From the NCBI GenBank assembly GCA_905221605.1, contig CAJNDS010002613.1, positions 215,001 through 279,000 of the forward strand: DNA of 64,000 nucleotides, given 5' to 3'. Source of the DNA: Symbiodinium natans (Eukaryota; Sar; Dinophyceae; Suessiales; Symbiodiniaceae). Positions 11,412 to 20,449 of this stretch are shown one piece after another; position 1 is the stretch's first letter, and every line of letters starts with the position of its first letter. The notes beneath the pieces were generated by a model. It saw only the letters and a program-made list of their open reading frames with translations, was not told the origin of the DNA and ran no database searches. The translations under genes were made by a program, and so were the position numbers.

Positions 11412-12461
11412 GAATGTGCGTGGCTGCTGAGTCAGCTGTGCAACGGCTGCATCTGGAGGAATTGATAACGGCTACGACTTACCCAAGAATAAACGGTTGA
11501 ACATGGAAGATGCCGTGGACACCAGGGAGGACTCTTTGCAGTCGACGATGGACATGTAGGGAATCAAGCGGTCACAGCGGCGAAGGAGATCCTCCCGCAT
11601 CTTCGGGAGGATTTCCTTGGCCACCGTGACAGCTTCATTCCCTGCATGTCCATCGTCGACGCCAGAGCCGTGGACGAGGAAGTTACAAACCAACTGGTCG
11701 ACAACAAGTTGACGCCTCACATGGAGACATCTTCGGGCACGGTAGCTTGCCTTGGCTTGATCAAGGGTGCGGACGTGTGGACTGCAAACCTGGGCGACTG
11801 CCGGGCCGTGTTGTCCAAAGATGGCACAGCCCTGGCGATTTCCCCGGAGGAGAATGCCGTGGAAGCAGAGCAATTTGCAGATCTGCGAACGTCCTGCTTC
11901 CGCGATTGCATGTCAAAGTTCAGGGTGGCTACGTTGACGTTGAGGAGCACGTGGCCGTATCGAGAGCCTTCGGGAACGTGCGTTTCAGCTGAGGCGCACG
12001 TTGCCGAGGGCTGTCGATACGGCCACAGCAGCAAGTTTGAGGGCATCAGCAGCGAGCCCGAGGCATTTTCTGCGAAGATCGATGACACAGTGGACTTCGT
12101 CCTCCTCGGCACTGCAAAGCCGGAGGATGCTGCAGCGGCTATCCTGCAAAACGCGGGAAAAGTGAGCAAGTCGGACAATTCTGCCGTGATCGTGGTTGTG
12201 TTCAAGTTTCCTGAGCTGCTCCCGAAGCGGCCTGGGGTGCCAAGAGTTTCCTTGACGCAGTTGCAGGAGACAGAATTACAAACTCACGTCCGTCTAGTAC
12301 CTACGCAGGTGTCTCCTGCAACTGCGTCAAGGAAACTCTTGGCACCCCAGGCCGCTTCGGGAGCGGCTCAGGTGGTTTTGTTCAAGTTTCCTGAGCCGCT
12401 CCCGAAGCGGCCTGGGGTGCCAAGAGTTTCCTTGACGCAGTTGCAGGAGACACCTGCGTAG
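11412..12461 (+). pseudogene. PP2C phosphatase, degenerate copy A1
   Basis: Starts with the same leader as the intact genes, altered to ATGTGCGTGGCTG. The MEDAVD metal-site segment survives near 11503 but that frame stops at 11556-11558. An ATG at 11646 opens a 271-codon frame to 12461 with SSGTVACLGLIKGAD and ANLGDCRAVLSKDG. Two frameshifts that cancel put the segment EEHVAVSRAFGNVRF (about 11938-11988) out of frame. The DGIWD motif and about 20 following residues are deleted (GTAKPED directly after VDFVLL), removing a metal-binding aspartate. The 3' end holds a 100-bp fold-back and therefore repeats its C-terminal tail. It cannot encode an active phosphatase; it could still be transcribed. 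Confidence 0.85.
11541..11660. repeat. Fold-back over the DGH motif, copy A1
   Basis: Inverted arms 11541-11597 and 11604-11660 (57 bp, several mismatches) flank a 6-base spacer. Both arms derive from the stretch coding for DGHAG..AVTVAKEIL in the intact genes, so the motif can be read on both strands. Confidence 0.85.
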
Positions 12462-12489
12462 GTACTAGACGGACGTGAGTTTGTAATTC
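12273..12489. repeat. 100-bp perfect fold-back at the 3' end of A1
   Basis: Left arm 12273-12372 is the exact reverse complement of right arm 12390-12489, with a 17-base spacer 12373-12389. The right arm is the normal C-terminal coding end, stop and start of the 3' flank. The left arm is an antisense duplicate of it, preceded by another sense copy of the same coding end. The reading frame stays open through the whole structure. Confidence 0.95.
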
Positions 12490-14123
12490 GACATGCAGGC
12501 GCCTCGAGAGGGCACCTGCAGGCGTCGCCGGCTGTTTGCGAGAACTGGAGCCGCGGGAGCGTGATCAGGCGAGTCAGGACACACCTCCTGGCGATGCCGA
12601 CCAGCGACACGCCTTTGAAGCAAGCAAGTGGACACAGCCAGTCGCACAGGGTCGTTCCACGGCATTAAGAGGAAGCGTGTCTCGCCCTATGCTCATTACA
12701 AACCTATGTAAAGGGAGAGACAGCTGCTACTTCGGGGTGAGTGCGGGGTTGGCCCTGGTGAGATGACACTGAATGGAGTGACGAAACTGCTCTTTGAGCT
12801 GCAGTGTGGTCAGACCACAAGCTGAGGGACTGTGTTACTGAGTTAGACCACTCGTTCGCGACGTTTTCTGAAGCCCTTTAACCCTAACCCTCAGCTTCCG
12901 TCCTAAACTTCCTAAACTCCCCAAAAAAGGACCTACGGCTTCGTCCGAACGCCACTCGCGGCAGCAGCCTGGAATGAAGGCTCTCGGATGGCTGGGTCAG
13001 GGAGTTTTGGGATCTTTTCGGGAGTTGTGGGAGCTTTCGGGAGTTTTGGGAGCTTGAGGGAGCTTAGGGAGTTTTAGGGCATTTAGGGAGTTTAGGATGT
13101 GATGGGCGTGATACAAGCCTAAGAGCACGAGAGTCCACGATCTGGGACAAGACCTATTGTGAGAATGGAGCATGGTAACGTACCGTGGGCGCAGCAGGGG
13201 TGTCCAGTCTGCCGGTGCCCCATGCGCAGGGAAACAACGCGAAAACGTCAAATACAGCTTAGTTCTTCGGCATGCTCCGAGTCTTCGCGTCCACGGCCGC
13301 ATGGACCTTCGGCTTGGACCGCGTCCATGGCGGCTCGTTTCTCAAACTCAGAATCCGTGTGGAACCCGTGGGCAGTGGTCGGAGGCAAATGGGGATTTAA
13401 TGCAAACGCTAGCATCCTTGCAGTTGCAGGGTCGGGCCCCGCCCGATTGCAAGCGTGAAAATCCTCCTCTGAAGGGCACCTCACGACACAAGTAGCAAGT
13501 ACAATTGCCGAGTTCATACAATATCTGCATGCAGGGCGGAGTAGATGGAAAAGCAGCTTGTCAGTAGGATGCAAGCAGTCGAAAAGGATCACATCACTGG
13601 CTTGTCTATGTTTGCATAATTGCTGTCGCCTTGCTTCTCAGCGTTAGGTTGACGAGGTTGCAGTCAGCGCGAGCACAACTGCGTGGGGTGCCCAGCTATG
13701 TACAAAGGTGCCTGTATACCTCGAAGACAATACTGCAATGGGAGAGAAGTTCAGCAACCTGAATGGCATGTCGACAAGCTGCAGCGCGCAAGAGTCTTGA
13801 TTTGATATGTTTGCCTTGCTTAGCTGTCGTCGCTTCCAAGGTGGTACCTCACTTCGTTCGGTACTTTGCTGAACAAGGACTTCCGTGGAACCAGTGTCTC
13901 CACCTGGTATGCACGTGCTGTTGTGTCCGTGACTGAAGCAAGAGCGTGCGCACTAGGTCGACTTTCGAGCACCAGCCAACTCAACCCTAGAATTTCTGCT
14001 ACACATCGGTGTTGGAAGCAAGAGGAGGTTCCGGATCATTTCCTGCTCTGTGTTGCATCGCCGTGCCCGGATCGAGGTGCTGCAGCTGTAGGTGCACTCC
14101 CCAACCCGCTTCCATAAGGCGGA
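12490..14123. other. PP2C intergenic unit A-to-B
   Basis: Repeat-unit DNA shared with 17.8-19.5 kb and 23.2-24.9 kb. It contains the 3' flank with TGTCTC...GAGACA complementarity (12680-12723), a remnant CCCTAACCCTCA, GGGAG-TTT minisatellite units at about 13010-13090, and the PP2C upstream block from about 13440. No gene is recognised; frames here follow the repeat. Confidence 0.6.
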
Positions 14124-15062
14124 ATGTGGTGGCTGCTGAGCCAGCTGTGCACCTGCTTCGGTAGGGACAAGCAGGCTTGCCTCCTCCCGGAGGAGGAATC
14201 TGGAGGAGGAAGTGAGTATGGCTACGCAGTAGCAAAGAACGAACGCTCCCGAATGGAGGACGCAGTGGACATCCAGGAGGACGTCGCCGGATACAGGCTC
14301 TTTGCGGCCTACGACGGACATGCAGGATGTCAAGCTGTCACGGTGGCAAAGGAGATAATCCCAGGAATTCTGGGAAGGTACCTCCGCGATGCCGAGGATG
14401 TGGAGGGCGCCGTCAAGGCCGCCTTCAGAGCCGCAGACGAGGAAATCATCAAACACCTCGTTGACAAGAACTTGACTCCTCACATGAAGACATCTTCGGG
14501 CACAGTAGCTTGCCTTGCCTTGGTCAAGGGTGCGGAGATGTGGATTGCCAACCTTGGCGATTGCCGGGCCGTGCTGTCCAAAGATGGGTCAGCCCTGGCG
14601 ATTTCACGTGACCATGCCCCTGAGAAGAATGCCGCGGAGGCAGAGCGTTTGCGGCAGCTGGGTGTCAAAGTTGAGGGGGGTTATGTGGAGGAGCACGTGG
14701 CGGTGTCGAGAGCCTTCGGCAACGTGTGCTTCGACACGGGCAGCAAGGTCAAGGGCATCAGCAACGAGCCCGAGGTATTTCTTGTTGAGATCGATGACAC
14801 TGTGGACTTCGTCATCATCGGCACCGATGGAATTTGGGATGCACTTAAAGAACAGTTTGCTCTGACGCATGCCCGCAAGGCACTCCGAACCACAGCAAAG
14901 CCGGAGGATGCTGCAGCGGCTATCCTGCAAAACGCGGGAAAAGTGAGCAAGTCGGACAATGCTGCCGTGATCGTGGTTGTGTTCAAGTTTCCTGAGCCGC
15001 TGCCGAAGCGGCCTGGGGTGCCAAGAGTTTCCTTGACGCAGTTGCAGGAGACACCTGCGTAG
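14124..15062 (+). CDS. PP2C-type Ser/Thr protein phosphatase, copy B1 (intact)
   Basis: Single-exon frame of 312 codons. PP2C (PPM) enzymes remove phosphate from Ser/Thr using two bound Mn/Mg ions. Hallmarks in order: RSRMED at 41-46 with metal-site E45/D46; AAYDGHAG at 61-68 with D64/G65; SSGTVAC 124-130; ANLGDCRA 142-149; SRDHAP 161-166; SRAFG 195-199; TDGIWD 234-239; KSDN 276-279 with D278. Length fits a bare catalytic domain. The ATG at 14124 (MWWLLSQLCTCFGRDKQ) is chosen because all five copies share it. The first 20 residues have three cysteines and a hydrophobic face that might allow lipid anchoring (inference). Residue 200 is Asn where most PP2Cs have Asp after SRAxG. The tail PEPLPKRPGVPRVSLTQLQ has no known match. 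Codes on + like all its paralogues. Confidence 0.93.
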   Translation: MWWLLSQLCTCFGRDKQACLLPEEESGGGSEYGYAVAKNERSRMEDAVDIQEDVAGYRLFAAYDGHAGCQAVTVAKEIIPGILGRYLRDAEDVEGAVKAAFRAADEEIIKHLVDKNLTPHMKTSSGTVACLALVKGAEMWIANLGDCRAVLSKDGSALAISRDHAPEKNAAEAERLRQLGVKVEGGYVEEHVAVSRAFGNVCFDTGSKVKGISNEPEVFLVEIDDTVDFVIIGTDGIWDALKEQFALTHARKALRTTAKPEDAAAAILQNAGKVSKSDNAAVIVVVFKFPEPLPKRPGVPRVSLTQLQETPA

Positions 15063-16720
15063 GTCCTAGACGGACTTGAGTTTCTAATTCGACATGCAGC
15101 CGCCTCGAGAGGGCACCCGCAGGCATCGCAAGCTTTTCGCAAGCAGAGGAGCCACGGGAGCGTGAGACACACCTCGAGGACCTCGATTCCATGCTGACCA
15201 GCGACATGCCTTTGAAGAAATCAGGTGGACACAGGCAGTGATAGGGATCGCTCGACGGCGTTAAGAGGAAGCGTGTCTCGCCCTGTGCTCACCACAAACC
15301 TACGTAAAGGGAGAGACAGCTGTTACTTCTGGGTGAGTGCGGGGTTGGTTCTGATGAGATGACACTGAAGGGAGTGACGAAACTGGTCAGACCACAAGCT
15401 CAGGGACTGTTTTATTGAGGTAGAACACTCGTTTGCTACGTTCTCTGAAGCCCTTGACAAGCCCTCAGCCCTAACCTTCAACTTCCGTCCTAAACTCCCT
15501 AATCTCCCCAAAGAAGGACCTACGGCTTCGGCCTGACGCCGCTCGCGGCAGCAGCTGGAAAGAAGGCTCTCGGATGGCTGGGATATGAAAAAAATCGGTT
15601 CTTGGGCGGGGCGGCTTCAGGGAGCTTTGGGATCTTTCGGGAGTTTTGGGAGCTTTCGGGAGCTTTCGGGAGCTTTCGGGAGCTTTCGGGAGCTTTCGGG
15701 AGCTTTCGGGAGCTTTCGGGAGCGTTGGGAGCTTTAGGGAGCTTAGGAAGTTTTAGGGAGCCCAGGGAGTTTAGGATGCGATGGGTGTGATACAAGCCTA
15801 AGAGCACGCCCAAGAGTCGACGATCACCTATTGTAAGAATGGAGCCCGGTAACGTACAGTGGGCGCAGCAGGGGTATCCAGTCTGCCGGTGTCTCATTCT
15901 CAGGGAAACGGCGCCCGATTGCAAACGCGAGGATCCTCCACTCAAGGCACCTCGCCGCACAAGTAGCAAGTATTCAAGTATATTGAAGTATATGGAAGTA
16001 AACTGAAGTATATGTATGCCGAGTTCATACAATACATTCTGCATGCAGGCGGAGTAAGGTGAAAGCAGCTTGTCAACAGGATGCAAGCAGGATCAAGTAC
16101 ACTGCCTTGATGGTTGCCTGGGCTCTTCTTTTGCAAAGCTGCTCCACGTATCTGTGTTTGCGAAGTTGGTGTCGCCTTGCTTCTCCACGTAAGGTTGACG
16201 TGGTTGCAGTCAGCGTGAGCATAACTGTGTGGGGTGCCCAGCTACCTGCAGAGGTGCCTGTATACCTCGAAAACCAAGCTGAACCTTGTCGACACATGTC
16301 GACAAGCTGCAATTCGCATCAATTCGCAAGCAATGCGCAAGAGTCTTGAAATGATATGGCTGCCTTGCTTAACTGTTGTGGCTTGCAAGGTGGTACCTCA
16401 CTTCGTTCGGTGCGTGACTGCTCAAGAAGGACTTCTCTGGAACCAGTAACTCCACCTGGTATGCACCTGCTGATGTGTCTGTAGCTCAAGCAAGGGCGTG
16501 CGCACTATAGGTCGTCTTCCGAGCACCAGTTAGCAGCCTCTATAGCATTTTCTGCTACACATCGGCGTTGGAAGAACAAGGAGGTGCCGGATCATTTCCT
16601 GATCGGGTTTATCCAACCCCACATCACACCTCTTTTTTTGCATAGCTGTGCTCGGATCGAGGTGCTACAGTGCTACAGGTGTAGGTGTATACTCCCCCAC
16701 CCGCTTCCATAAGACGGACT
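15063..16720. other. PP2C intergenic unit B-to-A
   Basis: Shared with 20450-22091 and in part with 30189-31074. It carries the 3' flank (GCCTCGAGAGGGCACCCGCA), a GGGAGCTTTC minisatellite and the upstream block with AAGTATATTGAAGTATATGG near 15977. No separate gene is recognised. A frame conserved between copies (YLCLRSW.RLASPRKVDVV, near 16140) could be an upstream exon, but nothing joins it to the phosphatase. Confidence 0.55.
15628..15735 (+). repeat. GGGAGCTTTC minisatellite, longest allele
   Basis: About ten units of the 10-base GGGAGCTTTC/GGGAGTTTTG. The matching site in the next unit (21037-21105) has several fewer, so copy number varies between otherwise near-identical repeats. Confidence 0.9.
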
Positions 16721-17812
16721 GTGCGTGGCTGCTGAGTCAGCTGTGCACCTGCTGCATCTGGAGGAAGTGATAATGGCTACGACGCAGACGCAACTCTTTG
16801 CAATCGACGATGGACATGCCGGCAATGAGGCTGTCACGGTGGCGAAGGAGATCCTCCCACATCTTTGGGAGGATTTCCTTGGCCACCGTGACAGCTTCAT
16901 TCCCTGCATGTCCATCGTCGACTGCCTCCAGGATGCTCAGGATGTGGAGGGCGCCAGAGCCGCGGACGAGGAAGTTACAACCCAACTGGTCGACAACAAG
17001 TTGACGCCTCACATGGAGACATCTTCGGGCACGGTAGCTTGCCTTGGCTCGGTCAAGGGTGCGGACATGTGGATTGCCAACCTTGGCGATTGCCGGAACG
17101 TGTTGTCCAACGATGGCACAGCCCTGGCGATTTCGGGTGACTATGCCCCGGAGGAGAATGCCGCGGAAGCAGAGCAATTTGCAGATCTGCGATCGTCCTG
17201 CTTCCGCGATTGCATGTCAAAGTTCAGGGTGGCTACGTTGACGTTGAGGAGCACGTGGCCGTATCGAGAGCCTTCGGGAACGTGCGTTTCAGCTGAGGCG
17301 CACGTTGCCGAGGGCTGTCGATACAGCCACAGCAGCAAGTTTGAGGGCATCAGCAGCGAGCCCGAGGCATTTTCTGCGAAGATCGATGGCGCAGTTGACT
17401 TCGTCATCATCGGCACGGATGGAATTTGGGATGCACTTAAAGAGCAGCTTGGTCTGACGCATGCCCGCAAGGCACTCCGAACCGCGGCAAAGCCGGAGGA
17501 TGCTGCAGCGGCTATCCTGCAAAGCGCGGGAAAAGTGAGCACGTGGTTGTGTTCAAGTTTCCTGAGCTGCTCCCGAAGCGGCCTGGGGTGCCAAGAGTTT
17601 CCTTGACGCAGTTGCAGGAGACAGAATTACAAACTCACGTCCGTCTAGTACCTACGCAGGTGTCTCCTGCAACTGCGTCAAGGAAACTCTTGGCACCCCA
17701 GGCCGCTTCGGGAGCGGCTCAGGTGGTTTTGTTCAAGTTTCCTGAGCCGCTCCCGAAGCGGCCTGGGGTGCCAAGAGTTTCCTTGACGCAGTTGCAGGAG
17801 ACACCTGCGTAG
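16721..17812 (+). pseudogene. PP2C phosphatase, degenerate copy A2
   Basis: Same architecture as A1. The metal-binding RMED segment is absent: after ATGGCTACGACGCAG (16773) the frame runs straight into FAIDDGHAG. TSSGTVACLGSVKGAD, NLGDCRNVLSNDG and GTDGIWDALKEQ are readable. The VEEHVAVSRAFG segment is out of frame between two cancelling shifts, as in A1. Near 17540 a deletion of about 22 bases removes the KSDN metal-site segment and shifts the frame, so the ORF ends early at 17606; the fold-back tail is open only in another frame to 17812. Two metal sites are lost, so it should be inactive. Confidence 0.87.
16801..16924. repeat. Fold-back over the DGH motif, copy A2
   Basis: Inverted arms 16801-16859 and 16866-16924 (59 bp, about seven mismatches) with a 6-base spacer. 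Read on +, the left arm gives DDGHAGNEAVTVAKEILP; read on the minus strand, the right arm gives DGHAGNEAVTVAKEIL. Confidence 0.88.
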
Positions 17813-17840
17813 GTACTAGACGGACGTGAGTTTGTAATTC
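17624..17840. repeat. 100-bp fold-back at the 3' end of A2
   Basis: Left arm 17624-17723, spacer 17724-17740, right arm 17741-17840; same breakpoints as in A1, so the event predates amplification of the 5.4 kb unit. Confidence 0.95.
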
Positions 17841-19510
17841 GACATGCAGGCGCCTCGAGAGGGCACCTGCAGGCGTCGCCAGCTGTTTGCGAGAACTGGA
17901 GCCGCGGGAGCGTGATCAGGAGAGTCAGGACACACCTCCTGGCGATGCCGACCAGCGACACGCCTTTGAAGCAAGCAAGTGGACACAGCCAGTCGCACAG
18001 GGTCGTTCCACGGCATTAAGAGGAAGCGTGTCTCGCTGTATGCTCATTACAAACCTATGTAAAGGGAGAGACAGCTGCTACTTCGGGGTGAGTGCGGGGT
18101 TGGCCCTGGTGAGATGACACTGAAGGGAGTCTCGAAACTGCTCTTTGAGCTGCAGTGTGGTCAGACCACAAGCTGAGGGACTGTGTTACTGAGTTAGACC
18201 ACTCGTTTGCGACGTTTTCTGAAGCCCTTTAACCCTAACCTTCAGCTTCCGTCCTAAACTTCCTTTAAACTCCCCAAAGAAGGACCTACGGAATCGGCCT
18301 GATGCCGCTCGTGGCGGCAGCCTGGAATGAAGGCTCTCGGATGGCTGGGTCAGGGAGTTTTGGGATCTTTTCGGGAGTTGTGGGAGCTTTCGGGAGTTTT
18401 GGTAGCTTGAGGGAGCTTAGGAGGGAGTTTAGGATGTGACGGGCGTGATACTAGCCTAAGAGCACAAGAGTCCACGATCTGGGACAAGACCTATTGTGAG
18501 AATGGAGCATGGTAACGTACCGTGGGCGCAGCAGGGGTGTCCAGTCTGCCGGTGCCTCATTCGCAGGGAAACAACGCCAAAACGTCACAGTGAAACAGCG
18601 CGAAAACGTCGAATTCAGTTTAGTTCTTCGGCATGCAGTCTTCGCATCCGCGGCCGCATTGACCTTCGGCCTGGACCGCGTCCATGGCGGCTCGTTTCTC
18701 ACACTCAGAATCCGTGTGAACGCGTGGGCAATGGTCGGCGGCAAATGGGGATTTGAATGCAAACGGCCAAGGAAGAAGTGGGCCTAGCAGCTACCTAGCA
18801 TCCTTGCAGTTGCAGGGTCGGGCCCCGCCCGATTGCAAGCGTGAAAATCCTCTTCTGAAGGGCACCTCACGACACAAGTAGCAAGTACAATTGCCGAGTT
18901 CATGCAATATCTGCATGCAGGGCGGAGTAGATGGACAAGCAGCTTGTCAGCAGGATGCAAGCAGTCGAAAAGGATCACGTCACTGCCTTTGTCTATGTTT
19001 GCAAAACTGCTGTCGCCTTGCTTCTCAGCGTTAGGTTGACGAGGTTGCAGTCAGCGCGAGCATAACTGCGTGGGGTGCACAGCTATGTACAAAGGTGCCT
19101 GTATACCTCGAAGACAAAGCTGCAATGGGAGAGAAGTTCAGCAACCTGAATGGCATGTCGACAAGCTGCAATGCGCAAGAGTCTTGAACTGATGTGTTTG
19201 CCTTGCTTAGCTGTTGTCGCTTCCAAGGCGGTACCTCACTTCGTTCGGTACTTTGCTGAACAAGGACTTCCGTGGAACCAGTGTCTCCACCTGGTATGCA
19301 CGTGCTGTTGTGTCCGTGACTGAAGCAAGAGCGTGCGCACTAGGTCGACTTTCGAGCACCAGCCAACTCAACCCTAGAATTTCTGCTACACATCGGTGTT
19401 GGAAGCAAGAGGAGGTTCCGGATCATGTCCTGCTCTGTGTTGCATCGCCGTGCCCGGATCGAGGTGCTGCAGCTGTAGGTGCACTCCCCAACCCGCTTCC
19501 ATAAGGCGGA
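17813..19510. other. PP2C intergenic unit A-to-B, second copy
   Basis: Near-copy of 12490-14123 with small indels, including an extra 'CACAGTGAAACAGCGCGAAA' near 18585. No gene recognised. Confidence 0.6.
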
Positions 19511-20449
19511 ATGTGGTGGCTCCTGAGCCCGCTGTGCACCTGCTTCGGTAGGGACAAGCAGGCTTGCCTCCTCCCGGAGGAGGAATCTGGTGGAGGAAGC
19601 GATTATGGCTACGCTTTAGCAAAGAACGAACGCTCCCGAATGGAGGACGCAGTGGACATCCAGGAGGACGTCGCCGGATACAGGCTCTTTGCGGCCTACG
19701 ACGGACATGCAGGATGTCAAGCTGTCACGGTGGCAAAGGAGATAATCCCAGGAATTCTGGGAAGGTACCTCCGCGATGCCGAGGATGTGGAGGGCGCCAT
19801 CAAGGCCGCCTTCAGAGCCGCGGACGAGGAAATCATCCAGCACCTCGTTGAAAAGAACTTGACTCCTCACATGAAGACATCTTCGGGCACAGTAGCTTGC
19901 CTTGCCTTGGTCAAGGGTGCGGAGATGTGGATTGCCAACCTTGGCGATTGCCGGGCCGTGCTGTCCAAAGATGGGTCAGCCCTGGCGATTTCACGTGACC
20001 ATGCCCCTGAGAAGAATGCCGCGGAGGCAGAGCGTTTGCGGCAGCTGGGTGTCAAGGTTGAGGGTGGTTACGTGGAGGAGCACGTGGCGGTGTCGAGAGC
20101 CTTCGGCAACGTGTGCTTCGACACGGGCAGCAAGGTCAAGGGCATCAGCAACGAGCCCGAGGTATTTCTTGTTGAGATCGATGACACTGTGGACTTCGTC
20201 ATCATCGGCACCGATGGAATTTGGGATGCACTTAAAGAACAGTTTGCTCTGACGCATGCCCGCAAGGCACTCCGAACCACGGCAAAGCCGGAGGATGCTG
20301 CAGCGGCTATCCTGCAAAACGCGGGAAAAGTGAGCAAGTCGGACAATGCTGCCGTGATCGTGGTTGTGTTCAAGTTTCCTGAGCCGCTGCCGAAGCGGCC
20401 TGGGGTGCCAAGAGTTTCCTTGACGCAGTTGCAGGAGACACCTGCGTAG
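19511..20449 (+). CDS. PP2C-type Ser/Thr protein phosphatase, copy B2 (intact)
   Basis: 312 codons, all metal-site motifs as in B1 (RMED 43-46, YDGHAG 63-68, TDGIWD 234-239, SDN 277-279). Differences from B1 are few: D31 for E, L36 for V, I97 for V, Q110 for K and E114 for D near the HLVEKN loop. The second codon block reads MWWLLSPLCTCFG. Asn200 is retained. The differences avoid the catalytic motifs, which suggests selection or very recent copying; the two cannot be separated here. Confidence 0.93.
   Translation: MWWLLSPLCTCFGRDKQACLLPEEESGGGSDYGYALAKNERSRMEDAVDIQEDVAGYRLFAAYDGHAGCQAVTVAKEIIPGILGRYLRDAEDVEGAIKAAFRAADEEIIQHLVEKNLTPHMKTSSGTVACLALVKGAEMWIANLGDCRAVLSKDGSALAISRDHAPEKNAAEAERLRQLGVKVEGGYVEEHVAVSRAFGNVCFDTGSKVKGISNEPEVFLVEIDDTVDFVIIGTDGIWDALKEQFALTHARKALRTTAKPEDAAAAILQNAGKVSKSDNAAVIVVVFKFPEPLPKRPGVPRVSLTQLQETPA

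Noticed and set aside
14604-15172. Long antisense frames inside every PP2C copy
   Set aside because: They recur in every copy because the sense gene is conserved and GC-rich; they show no domain and no independent start context.
15628-15735. CRISPR-like array
   Set aside because: Units are contiguous with no unique spacers; it is a minisatellite.
16059-16349. Conserved small frame upstream of the phosphatase copies as an upstream exon or uORF
   Set aside because: Similarity is at DNA level across the whole repeat and frames shift between copies; no splice pair to the phosphatase was found.
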